DNA from: Streptomyces vietnamensis
GTDB lineage: Bacteria > Actinomycetota > Actinomycetes > Streptomycetales > Streptomycetaceae
Length of the DNA: 64,000 nt
NCBI RefSeq assembly: GCF_000830005.1
Contig: NZ_CP010407.1
Coordinates: 7,266,001-7,330,000 of the forward strand
Direction: 5' to 3'
The position numbers and the translations under genes were made by a program. Under the pieces are notes generated by a model. That model ran no database searches, had not been told where the DNA came from, and worked only from the letters and a program-made list of their open reading frames with translations. Below, one piece after another: positions 7,739 through 17,745 of the stretch (within the stretch, counting starts at the first letter, position 1; each line of letters opens with the position of its first letter).

Positions 7739-8557
7739 TCAGGCCGTTCCCACCAGTTCGTGCGTCAGCTTCATCAGACGCTCGCGCGCCCCGGTGTCGT
7801 ACGCCTGCTCGTGGGCCCGCGCCTCGGTGAACCGGTCGAAGTAGCGGCCCGTGACGGTGGCGAGCTCCGGGTCCAGGAGCAGGCGTACGGTCGGGCGGAC
7901 GCCCTCCTCCGTGGTGGTGACGGGCGTGAGGCCGTACGTGCGAACGCCGGACGTGTCCATCAGATGGGCCGGGTGGAGGGCGTTCACCGTGACTCCGGTG
8001 CCTTCGAGCTCGGCGCCCAGCTCGAAGGTCGCCATGATCATGGCCAGCTTGCTCTTGCAGTAGGCCCGCAGGCCCTCGTAGTCCCGCTCCAGCATCACGT
8101 CGTCGAAGTCGATGGCCTCCTGGCCGATCGAGGCGACGTTGACGACCCGCGCCGGAGCGGAGGCGGTGAGCAGCGGGAGCAGGGCGCGGGTGAGCGCGTA
8201 CGGTGCCAAGTGGTTGACGGCGAAGCGGAGTTCGTGGCCCTGGCTGCTGAACTCCCGGACGAGCGGCTGCGCGCCGCCCCCGGCCACCGCGTTGTGGATC
8301 AGGCCGTCGAGGTGCGGCTCCGCAGCCCGGATCCGGGCGGCCATCGCGTGCACCTGGTCGAGGTCGGAGAGGTCGGCGAGGTACGTACGGACCGTGGTGC
8401 CGGGGCCGGCGGCCCGGGCCTCGGCGGCCACGGCGTCGAGTCGTTCGGCGTTCCGGCCGTGCAGGAGGAGGGTGCCGCCGAGGGGGGCCAGGTCGAGCGC
8501 GAGCGCGCGTCCCATGCCCTGGGTGACGCCGGTGATCAGAGTGGTGCGCTGGGTCAT
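7739..8557 (-). CDS. Short-chain dehydrogenase/reductase
   Basis: 272 residues. TGVTQGMG (residues 8-15) is the Rossmann NAD(P) motif, the Asp of YLADLSD follows, NVASIG carries the active-site Ser and AYCKSK the catalytic Tyr and Lys. Extended C-terminal region with PELATVTGRYFD, as in protochlorophyllide reductase/WWOX-like SDRs. Substrate unknown. ATG at 8557 chosen; a GTG three codons upstream is possible and neither has a good ribosome-binding site. Located downstream of katG beyond a strong terminator, so it is probably expressed on its own. Confidence 0.82.
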   Translation of the reverse strand: MTQRTTLITGVTQGMGRALALDLAPLGGTLLLHGRNAERLDAVAAEARAAGPGTTVRTYLADLSDLDQVHAMAARIRAAEPHLDGLIHNAVAGGGAQPLVREFSSQGHELRFAVNHLAPYALTRALLPLLTASAPARVVNVASIGQEAIDFDDVMLERDYEGLRAYCKSKLAMIMATFELGAELEGTGVTVNALHPAHLMDTSGVRTYGLTPVTTTEEGVRPTVRLLLDPELATVTGRYFDRFTEARAHEQAYDTGARERLMKLTHELVGTA

Positions 8558-8642
8558 GGCGACCACGGTGGCAGGACGCGGCGGCCCCGGGCAGTGTGTG
8601 CCGCTCCTGGTGTCGACACCACCAGGCTCCGGACGGGTACGC

Positions 8643-8677
8643 AGAGGGGCCGGCCGGACGAGCCGGCCGGCCCCTCT
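8643..8677 (-). terminator. Stem-loop terminator after katG
   Basis: A 15-bp perfect stem (AGAGGGGCCGGCCGG and its complement) around the loop ACGAG, immediately downstream of the katG stop. No U-tract, as usual in streptomycetes. Confidence 0.75.
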
Positions 8678-8683
8678 CCGTGC

Positions 8684-10909
<2,226 letters not shown>

Positions 10910-11054
10910 TCATGGTCGCCTACGGCGACCCGCGCGGAGGCGATAACACGCAGGGCCCGGCCAACCGACAGAAATCATCGGAAGGAGGGACTTTCACATC
11001 AGAGGGCAGCCGGGCTTCTCTCGCTTCTCCCGTCTTCTCTCCCGTCTCCCGCCC

Positions 11055-12953
11055 CTATCGCACGATCAGCGCCCGGGCGGCCCGGACGATGTGCGTACGG
11101 GAGATGCCGCACGCGTCCAGGAGCTCCTCGGTGGTGCCGGAGCCGGGCAGCTCCGTGACGGCGAGATGGCCGAAGGAGAGGTGGGGGAAGGCGGGCCGCC
11201 CGGCGTCCGCCGCGAGGGCCGACAGGACGGCCTCGCCGAGCCCGCCCTCGGCGTGGTGGTCCTCGACGACGAGGACGGCGCCGGTCTCCAGGGCCGCGCG
11301 CCTGAGGGTGCCCACGTCGACGGGCTTGACCGAGTACAGGTCGACGACCCGGGCCCGTACGCCCTCGGCGGCCAGCTCCTCGGCGGCCGCCAGGCACTCG
11401 TGCAGGGTGACACCGGCACCGACGAGCGTGACCCGGTCGTCCGGGCTCTGCCGCAGGGTCTTCGACCCGCCGACGGGGAACGTCTCGTCACCGTCGTAGA
11501 GCACCGGATAGGCCCCGCGGGTGGCCCGCAGGTAGGAGATCCCGTCCAGATCGGCCATGGCCGCGGTCAGGGCGGCCGCTGAAGTGGCGTCGGAGGGGTA
11601 CAGCACGGTGGACCCGAGGACGGCCCGCATCATGGCGAGGTCCTCCAGACCCATCTGCGAAGGGCCGTCCGCCCCGATCTCGACCCCGCAGTGCGTCCCG
11701 CACAGGGCCATCGTGATCCGCGAGACGGCGGCCATCCGGATGAAGTCGTGCGCGCGGCTGAGGAAGGCGGCGAAGGTCGCGGCGTACGGACGGAAGCCGC
11801 GCACCGCCATGCCGACCGCGTCCGCGATCATCTGCTGCTCGGCGATGTACGTCTGGAAGTACCGCTCCGGGTGCGCCTTCCCGAAGTCCTCGGCATGGGT
11901 CGAGTTGCCGACCTCGGCGTCGAGGACGACGACCTCCGGCCGGGCACCGAGGGCGGCCAGCGCGGCACCGAAGGCCACCCGGGTGGCGACCTCGTCGCCG
12001 ACCTCGTACCGGGGCAGCTCGACGTGGCCGGCCTGCCGGGCGTGGGGGTGGGTGGCCTGCTCGTCGGGCGGACGCGGGCCGCGCACCCGCAGGTCGCGTA
12101 CGCCGCCGAGTTCGGCGACCGCGCGCTCGGCCTGGTCCTCGGACAGCGCCTTGCCGTGCCAGCCGTCCTTGTCGGCCACCTCCGCCACGCCACGGCCCTT
12201 GACGGTCCTGGCGACGACGACGGTGGGCTCCCGGCCGTCCGCGGCCGTCGTCAGGGCCAGGTCGATCGCTTCGAGGTCATGGCCGTCGACCTCGATGGCC
12301 CGGCACCCGAACGCCTCGACGCGGCGGGCGTACGCCTCGGTGTCCCACTCCAGCTCGGTGGGCCCGCTCTGGCCGAGACGGTTCACGTCGAGCAGGACGG
12401 TGAGGTTGCCGAGCCGGTGGTGTCCGGCCTTGTCGAAGGCCTCCCACACGGAGCCCTCGGCCGTCTCGCTGTCCCCGCACAGCACCCACACCCGGGAGGA
12501 CCGCCGCTCCAGGTCCCGGACCGCGAGGGCGATCCCGACGGCGTAGCCGATGCCCTGGCCGAGGGAACCGGTGGCCACGTCCACCCAGGGCAGCTCGGGC
12601 GTGGGATGGCCCTGGAGGCGGTGGCCGGAGCGGCGGTACGTCGTCATCAGCTCCTCGTCGCCGATCGCCCCGGCCGCCTTGAACATCGCGTACAGCAGGG
12701 GCGAGGCGTGCCCCTTGGAGAAGACCAGGTGGTCGCCGGCCGGGTTGTCGGGCGCCGCCCAGTCGTACCGGAGGTGGCGGGCCATCAGGACCGCCATCAG
12801 GTCGGCCGCCGACAGGCTGGAGGTGGGGTGCCCGGAGCCCGCGGCCGTACTGGCGCGCACCGAGTCCACCCGGAGCTGCTGGGCGAGCTCGAAGACCCGG
12901 GAGAGGTCGCTGTGCGGGCCGAGGGTGGTGGGGGTGAGGGGTGGAGCGGTCAT
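11055..12953 (-). CDS. tkt: Transketolase
   Basis: 632 residues, single-chain transketolase of the shorter, animal-like type. It transfers two-carbon units between sugar phosphates in the pentose phosphate pathway using thiamine diphosphate and Mg2+. The TPP motif runs from GDSETAEG to LLDVN; HPTSSLSAADL at the start, the catalytic Glu in YIAEQQM and the C-terminal transketolase domain are all present. ATG at 12953 has AAAGGAAT upstream; the longer frame starting at 13499 is only an extension through the antisense of the next gene. Short purine-rich repeats (GACGGGAGA) follow the stop. It may be an accessory copy. Confidence 0.88.
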   Translation of the reverse strand: MTAPPLTPTTLGPHSDLSRVFELAQQLRVDSVRASTAAGSGHPTSSLSAADLMAVLMARHLRYDWAAPDNPAGDHLVFSKGHASPLLYAMFKAAGAIGDEELMTTYRRSGHRLQGHPTPELPWVDVATGSLGQGIGYAVGIALAVRDLERRSSRVWVLCGDSETAEGSVWEAFDKAGHHRLGNLTVLLDVNRLGQSGPTELEWDTEAYARRVEAFGCRAIEVDGHDLEAIDLALTTAADGREPTVVVARTVKGRGVAEVADKDGWHGKALSEDQAERAVAELGGVRDLRVRGPRPPDEQATHPHARQAGHVELPRYEVGDEVATRVAFGAALAALGARPEVVVLDAEVGNSTHAEDFGKAHPERYFQTYIAEQQMIADAVGMAVRGFRPYAATFAAFLSRAHDFIRMAAVSRITMALCGTHCGVEIGADGPSQMGLEDLAMMRAVLGSTVLYPSDATSAAALTAAMADLDGISYLRATRGAYPVLYDGDETFPVGGSKTLRQSPDDRVTLVGAGVTLHECLAAAEELAAEGVRARVVDLYSVKPVDVGTLRRAALETGAVLVVEDHHAEGGLGEAVLSALAADAGRPAFPHLSFGHLAVTELPGSGTTEELLDACGISRTHIVRAARALIVR

Positions 12954-12985
12954 GACCGATTCCTTTCCGACCGGGCGCGCGGGCC

Positions 12986-13624
12986 TCACGCGGCGCGGAG
13001 GTCCGCCGCCGCCTCCCCCTTCGGGTCGGCGCGCACGAGGGCGGCCGCCAGGCGGGCGAGGTCCTTCGGCGGGACGTGGCGGGCGAGGCCCGCCGGGGTG
13101 TGCGGGAGGGCGAGGGCGGCGGCGGCCGCGAGGGCGCGTTCGTCGAAGTACGGGCGCAGTTCGGGCCAGACGGCCTGTACCTCGCGGCAGAAGATGCCGG
13201 CGCCCACCGGGCCGATCCTGGGCACCTCCCGGAGCAGCTCGCGGAGCTTCTCCGGCTCGCCGGAGGCCTGCTCGCGGAGCTCCCGCAGATCGCCGTGGTA
13301 GCGGTCGAGGACCAGCGCCGCGCCGTCGCCCAGGGCGGTGGCCGTGCTCTCGTCGTACCGGACGTAGTGCGCCCGCCCGAGGGCGTCCACGCGTGCCTGC
13401 CAGGAGGAGTCCGCCATGGCGCGGGGGGTCCGCAGCCCCGCGGCGAACAGCTCGCGCGCGGCGGCGGTGGCGATGTCGGCCCTGATCCGGACCGAGCACA
13501 GGACGGTGAGGACCAGGAGCCGGTACAGCGGGGCGGGCTCGTCCCGCAGGGTGATCCCGGCCTCGTCGGCGTAGGTCCGCCCGTACGCGCGCAGCAGCCG
13601 CGCGATCACCTCGGCGGTGCCCAC
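12986..13624 (-). CDS. HhH-GPD family protein (endonuclease III-like)
   Basis: 212 residues with the helix-hairpin-helix segment LREVPRIGPVGAGIFCREV and a following Asp in PYFDER at the position of the catalytic Asp of endonuclease III. The four C-terminal cysteines of the Fe-S loop and the catalytic Lys are not evident, so it is a divergent base-excision-repair-like protein rather than a canonical Nth. It lies just upstream of the transketolase gene in the same direction (33 bp), possibly co-transcribed. Confidence 0.72.
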   Translation of the reverse strand: MGTAEVIARLLRAYGRTYADEAGITLRDEPAPLYRLLVLTVLCSVRIRADIATAAARELFAAGLRTPRAMADSSWQARVDALGRAHYVRYDESTATALGDGAALVLDRYHGDLRELREQASGEPEKLRELLREVPRIGPVGAGIFCREVQAVWPELRPYFDERALAAAAALALPHTPAGLARHVPPKDLARLAAALVRADPKGEAAADLRAA

Positions 13625-13645
13625 CGCAGCCTCCTCCGCGGGCCG

Positions 13646-13852
13646 TCAGTGCCCGAAGCGGAAGCGATGGTGCGGGCGCCGCCCGGCGACGGCCGCGGCG
13701 TCGCCCTCCGTACGCGGCGCGGCGTCCTGCCCCTCGTACGCCTCGCCACCCCGCTCACGGAACCGCGGCGCCGCCGACCCGTACGCGCGGCGGCGCCGGG
13801 CCCGTGCGGCGCCCGTCGTCCCGAGAAGCAGCAGACCCAGCAGGAACAGCAT
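13646..13852 (-). CDS. Small single-span membrane protein
   Basis: 68 residues from the ATG at 13852 (AAGGAC upstream). It opens with a Leu/Gly-rich membrane segment (MLFLLGLLLLGTTGAA), followed directly by a basic RARRRR stop-transfer sequence and a hydrophilic, Arg/Gly-rich tail ending in HHRFRFGH. I do not recognise the family. It ends 22 bp before the HhH-GPD start, so it may be the first gene of that unit. Confidence 0.6.
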   Translation of the reverse strand: MLFLLGLLLLGTTGAARARRRRAYGSAAPRFRERGGEAYEGQDAAPRTEGDAAAVAGRRPHHRFRFGH

Positions 13853-13949
13853 GGCCGTACGTCCTTCCGCTGACCTCCCCCGCCTCCGGCGCGTTCCTCG
13901 GCCGACCCACCCTCCTTGGGCCGCGTCTACCCGCGCGTCCGGCACTCAC

Positions 13950-13974
13950 GCGTACGGGACGGGGCACCGGGTAG
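13950..13974 (+). promoter_or_regulatory. Candidate SigB-type promoter of the universal stress protein gene
   Basis: GCGT at 13950-13953, a 15-nt spacer and GGGTAG at 13969-13974 match the Streptomyces SigB consensus GNNT, 14-16 nt, GGGTAY except for the last base. It would start transcription about 30 nt before the gene at 14016. Confidence 0.5.
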
Positions 13975-14015
13975 TCGATCGGGAGGGGGGAGAAGGGGGG
14001 AGAAGGGGCGCGATC

Positions 14016-14492
14016 ATGAACTTTAATGACGGCAGATCCCATGTGGTCGTGGGTGTCGACGGCTCCCCGGCGTCGTACGCGGCGCTGCGGTGGGCGGTCC
14101 GGCAGGCACGGCAGACAGGCGCGACCCTGGACGTCGTGGGCGTCTACGACGTGCCCGGCGCGACGGGATGGTCCGCGCCACCCGTGGACGCCGCGTTCGA
14201 CGCGGAACAGGCCACGAAGGCCCTGTCCGAGGAACTCGGCTCCGTGCTCTCCCGGAGCGGCGAGGTACCGCCCCTCGAACAGCACGTCGTCCGGGGCAAC
14301 CCCGCCGAGGTGCTGATCGAGGCGTCGGAGGGCGCCGACCTGCTCGTCGTCGGCAGCCGGGGCCGGGGCGGCTTCGCGAGCCTCCTCCTGGGCTCGGTCA
14401 GCCAGCAGTGCGCCGTGCACGCGCACTGCCCCGTCGTCATCGTCCGCGAGGACACCATGGAAGAGGCGGGCTCCGCGGAGACGACTCCCTGA
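14016..14492 (+). CDS. Universal stress protein (UspA family)
   Basis: 158 residues, one Usp domain. VVVGVDGSPAS opens the fold, and GSRGRGGFASLLLGSVS is the ATP-binding G-2X-G-9X-G-(S/T) signature, so this is an ATP-binding type. ATG at 14016 has a GGAGAAGGGG ribosome-binding site. A SigB-like promoter is present upstream, and the gene borders a sigma-factor and partner-switching cluster, consistent with a role in general stress adaptation. Confidence 0.9.
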   Translation: MNFNDGRSHVVVGVDGSPASYAALRWAVRQARQTGATLDVVGVYDVPGATGWSAPPVDAAFDAEQATKALSEELGSVLSRSGEVPPLEQHVVRGNPAEVLIEASEGADLLVVGSRGRGGFASLLLGSVSQQCAVHAHCPVVIVREDTMEEAGSAETTP

Positions 14493-14523
14493 CGCCCGTC
14501 CCGTACCGCGGAGGTCGGTTCCC

Positions 14524-14778
14524 ATGAACGCGTCGATGTCCCTCGTCCACGTCCCCGGTGGTCCCCTCCTGCTCCCCGCCGACGAGGTGACCCTCCTCCT
14601 GCGGCAACTCGCTTCCCGCTGGCTGGAATCGGCCGACGACTACGACTCGGGCCTCGAACCGGAGACGGTCGAGGCGCTGGTCTGCTCGCTGACGGAGGTC
14701 GCCGACCGGATCGACGCCGAGTGCATCGCGCTCCTGCCGCTCAGCGGCGGGGGAGAGGACGGGTTCGACGGAAGGTGA
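14524..14778 (+). CDS. Small DUF6213-like protein
   Basis: 84 residues. It starts with VHVPGGPLLLPADEVTLLLRQLASRWLE and ends with VADRIDAECIALL, the layout I recall for DUF6213 proteins of streptomycetes; function unknown. It follows the universal stress protein by 31 bp with GCGGAGG in front of the start and is followed 5 bp later by another small gene, so the three look like an operon. Confidence 0.7.
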   Translation: MNASMSLVHVPGGPLLLPADEVTLLLRQLASRWLESADDYDSGLEPETVEALVCSLTEVADRIDAECIALLPLSGGGEDGFDGR

Positions 14779-14783
14779 TCAGG

Positions 14784-15005
14784 ATGAGCGAGCGGAAGAA
14801 CCCACGACGCCCGGACGAGCCGCTGCCCCGGGATCCCGAGGACCAGCAGGCCACGGGCGAGGACCCGCTGGCCGTTCCCCTCCCCGAGGAGGCCGGGAAG
14901 GGCGGCCCGCCGGACACCGACGTGGCCGGCACGGGCCCCCGGGGCCGGGTGCGCGAGGGCACGGTCCATCCCGAGCACCCCGCTCCGGAGGAGCCGGCCG
15001 ACTGA
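14784..15005 (+). CDS. Small acidic disordered protein
   Basis: 73 residues, rich in Pro, Glu, Asp and Gly, with no predicted fold or membrane segment. ATG at 14784 has GAAGG upstream. Its last codons and stop are the first unit of the tandem repeat that follows. No recognisable family; expressed with the universal stress protein if the three-gene unit is real. Confidence 0.6.
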   Translation: MSERKNPRRPDEPLPRDPEDQQATGEDPLAVPLPEEAGKGGPPDTDVAGTGPRGRVREGTVHPEHPAPEEPAD

Positions 15006-15008
15006 CGG

Positions 15009-15121
15009 CCGGCCGGCCGACGGGTGAGCGGGCCGGCCGACTGACGGGCGGGCCGGCCGGCCGACGGGTGAGCGGGCCGGCCGACCGTCGGGCGAGCGGG
15101 CCGGCCGACCGTCGGGCCGGT
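15009..15121. repeat. Tandem GC repeat downstream of the small acidic gene
   Basis: About five imperfect copies of a 20-24 bp unit whose core is GGCCGGCCGAC followed by GGGYGAGCG. The stop-codon region of the preceding gene (GGCCGACTGACGG) is itself repeated inside the array. The whole gap 15006-15335 contains this array, then GC-rich sequence and a possible -10 box TAAAAT at 15273-15278 that could serve the phosphatase gene. Confidence 0.8.
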
Positions 15122-15335
15122 GGGACCGTGGAGAAGGCCGGGGCGTACGGCGAGGCCGCAAGGCCGCGAGTGCCGGGGCACGGGCCGTCCCTCCCTGCCG
15201 CGCGGCCGGCTCGGCGAGGCCCTCGCCGCCCGGGCCACCGGCCGCGAGCGGTCGCGGGCGGGCGCGGGCGAGTAAAATCCGGATCGGGTCCCACACGGGC
15301 TCCGGACGTCCGCTCGAGGCGGGACGGAGGTCGAC

Positions 15336-17684
15336 TTGACAGGTTCTGCAGACTCCGCCGGGCCCCCGTCCGTCGCCCGCGCGGAACGTGGCTTCGCCGA
15401 GCTCGCCGCCGAGAACCGCTGGCTGCGCGACAGGCTCGCCCGACGCCATCTGCTGGACCTCGCCGCCGGTGTGCTCGCCGCACAGCTGCGGCTGCCCCCC
15501 TCCGAAGCCGCCGAGTACCTCTCCGCCCTCGCGCACGCGACCGGCCTGTCCCCGGAGGACCTCGCCGCGGACATCGTGAACGCCGCCGCCGGCGACGGCG
15601 GGCCCGCCGTCACCGTCCCCCCGGAGAGCGGCGGCGCGGAGAACGACGGCCCCGAGCCCGGACACGCGCCCTCCGGGCACCCCGGCGAGGCCCGCAGGGC
15701 CCGCCGCACGGCAGCGGCGGCGGAGGCCGCCGACACGGTCGGCGAGGCGGCCCGGACCCTCCTGGGCGAGGGACTCGCCCCGCTCGGGGCGGAGAGCCTC
15801 TGGCTGTGGCACCGCGTCGACCGCGACTGTCTGCGGCTCGCCGGCTGCGCGGGGGTGGGAGCCGCCGAGGCCGCCGCCTGGCAGTGGATCCCGCCCGCCG
15901 CCCCCGAGCCGTTCCGCACCGTCCTCGCCGAGAACGCACCGGTCTGGCTGGAGGGCGGGCCGCCCCCCGGCGATCCCCTCCCGGGACCCGCCGCCCGCGC
16001 CGCCCGCGCCCTGCTCCCGCTGCGCCGGCGCGACACGACCGTCGGAGTCGCGCTCGTCGGCTGGCCGGGCCCGACGGCGCTCGACGGCACGGCACGCCGG
16101 GTCGTCACCGGTCTCATGGAGGTGGCGGGCACGGTGCTCGACGCCGCGGGCTCGGCGCCGGCCGCCGTCCCCGTCCTCGTCGACGTACTCGACTCCCTCG
16201 CGCAGCCGGCGATGCTGCTCGCCGTGCCCAGCACGTCGGGGGAGCCGGCCGTGGAGCACCTCAACGACGAGGCGGCCGCCGCGCTCGGAGGCGTCTCCCC
16301 CGGGGGAGGCGCCTCCCTGGCCCGCGCCTTCCCCCTCGTCCACGCCGACCTCGCGCGGATGGCACGGCGCGCCGCCGGCACCGGGCGCACCCAGCGGGCC
16401 GCCCGGCTGCCGGCGTCCGCGGGCCCCGGGGATCCGCCGCCGCTCCTCGACGTGCGCGTGCTGCCGGCCGGCGGAGGCCACGCCGTGGTGATGTGGCACA
16501 CCGTGGGCGCCACCGGCCTCGCCGCGGCCCGGGCGGTCTCCCGGCTGCAGAACGTGGCCCCCTTCCAGGACAGCCTGACCGGCGGCGGGACGGTGTGGTC
16601 ACCGGAGGCGTACGGCATCTTCGGCATGGCGCCGGACGAGCCGCCGGTCCCGCTCGCCGAGCTGCGCGAGCGGGTGCGCCCGGACGACCGGGACGCCCTC
16701 GCCGACCTGGTGACGACCGTGACCGAACGGCAGACGGGCGGGCAGACGGTCCTGCGGATCGTGCTCCCCGACGGGACCGTGCGCCATGTGCGCGTGGCGG
16801 CCGAGCCGCTGATCGCGGAGGGGACCGTCACCGGCCTCGCCGGGGTGTACCAGGACGTGTCGGACAGCCGCAGGACCGAGGCCGCGCTGACCGCGACCTT
16901 CAACCACCTCACCGCGCTGCACGACCAGGCGGAGCTGCGCCACCAGCTGGCGCTCCAGCTCCAGCAGGCGATCGTGCCCGAGGTGCCCGGACTCCAGGAG
17001 ATGCCCGGGGACCTGGTGGTGGCCGCCCGGTACCGGCCGGCGGCGGCGGAGTACCGGGTCGGCGGCGACTGGTACGACGTGCTCGCGCTGCCGAGCGGCA
17101 GGATCCTCGTCGCCGTCGGCGACATCGCGGGACACGGCATCGACGCCGTCACCGGCATGGTGGCGCTCCGCAACGCCCAGCGGGCGCTCGCCTTCACCGG
17201 CCACTCGCCCCGACGGCTGATGGAGTGGCTCAACGAGGTGACCCTGCGCACGGGCGGCGGCATCACGGCGACCTCCGTCTGCGCCCTGTACGACCCCGAG
17301 GACCGCGGTCTGCTCTGGACGAGCGCCGGACACCTGCCGATGGTGCTGCTCAGGGACGGCAGGGCGCGGCTGCTCGAACCGCCCCAGGACCTCCTGCTCG
17401 GCGCGGTGCCCGGCTACTCCTACCGCGAGCAGCGGATCGGGCTGCGTCCCGGGGACACCCTGCTGCTGTACACCGACGGGCTGATCGAGCGCCGCCACGA
17501 CGGCCTCGACGAGGGCGTGGCACGGCTCGCCGCCGACGCGGAGCGGCTCGCGGGCCACGCGCCGGACACGCTCGTCGACTCCCTGCTCGGCGCGGCGGCC
17601 GGGGACACCGACGACGACACCAGCATCGTCGCCGTACGGGTCCGGGGCCGGCCGCCGGTGGACCGAAACCGCTCAACCGACTGA
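15336..17684 (+). CDS. ANTAR-GAF-PAS-PP2C (SpoIIE-type) serine phosphatase
   Basis: 782 residues. Residues about 10-90 form a coiled coil and an ANTAR-like RNA-binding segment (LLDLAAGVLAAQLRLPPSEAA then TGLSPEDLA). A GAF-like region and a PAS region (FGMAPDEPPVP) follow. The C-terminal PP2C domain has GGDWYDV, GDIAGHG, SAGHLP, YTDGLIERR and DDTSIVAVRV. Such enzymes dephosphorylate STAS anti-sigma antagonists and release sigma factors. The start is a TTG with a strong GGAGG, which may limit expression. It is convergent with the hybrid kinase, with a repeat array between their ends. The STAS protein at 21286 is the obvious candidate substrate. Confidence 0.85.
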   Translation: MTGSADSAGPPSVARAERGFAELAAENRWLRDRLARRHLLDLAAGVLAAQLRLPPSEAAEYLSALAHATGLSPEDLAADIVNAAAGDGGPAVTVPPESGGAENDGPEPGHAPSGHPGEARRARRTAAAAEAADTVGEAARTLLGEGLAPLGAESLWLWHRVDRDCLRLAGCAGVGAAEAAAWQWIPPAAPEPFRTVLAENAPVWLEGGPPPGDPLPGPAARAARALLPLRRRDTTVGVALVGWPGPTALDGTARRVVTGLMEVAGTVLDAAGSAPAAVPVLVDVLDSLAQPAMLLAVPSTSGEPAVEHLNDEAAAALGGVSPGGGASLARAFPLVHADLARMARRAAGTGRTQRAARLPASAGPGDPPPLLDVRVLPAGGGHAVVMWHTVGATGLAAARAVSRLQNVAPFQDSLTGGGTVWSPEAYGIFGMAPDEPPVPLAELRERVRPDDRDALADLVTTVTERQTGGQTVLRIVLPDGTVRHVRVAAEPLIAEGTVTGLAGVYQDVSDSRRTEAALTATFNHLTALHDQAELRHQLALQLQQAIVPEVPGLQEMPGDLVVAARYRPAAAEYRVGGDWYDVLALPSGRILVAVGDIAGHGIDAVTGMVALRNAQRALAFTGHSPRRLMEWLNEVTLRTGGGITATSVCALYDPEDRGLLWTSAGHLPMVLLRDGRARLLEPPQDLLLGAVPGYSYREQRIGLRPGDTLLLYTDGLIERRHDGLDEGVARLAADAERLAGHAPDTLVDSLLGAAAGDTDDDTSIVAVRVRGRPPVDRNRSTD

Positions 17685-17745
17685 ACCGCTCAGCCGGCCG
17701 AACCGCTCGGTCGGCTGAACCGCTCAACCGACTGAACCGCTCAGT
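17663..17745. repeat. 17-bp tandem repeat forming overlapping hairpins at convergent gene ends
   Basis: Four to five copies of a unit like CGACTGAACCGCTCAGC. Each unit can fold as a 7-bp stem around ACCGC; the last copy, CGACTGA-ACCGC-TCAGTCG, is perfect, and the others differ by one pair. The stop codons of both the phosphatase (plus) and the kinase (minus) fall inside it, so it probably works as a bidirectional terminator. Confidence 0.75.

Noticed and set aside
12954..13499. N-terminal extension of transketolase to 13499
   Set aside because: The family start and a good ribosome-binding site are at 12953; the extension is antisense to the HhH-GPD gene and Arg-rich.
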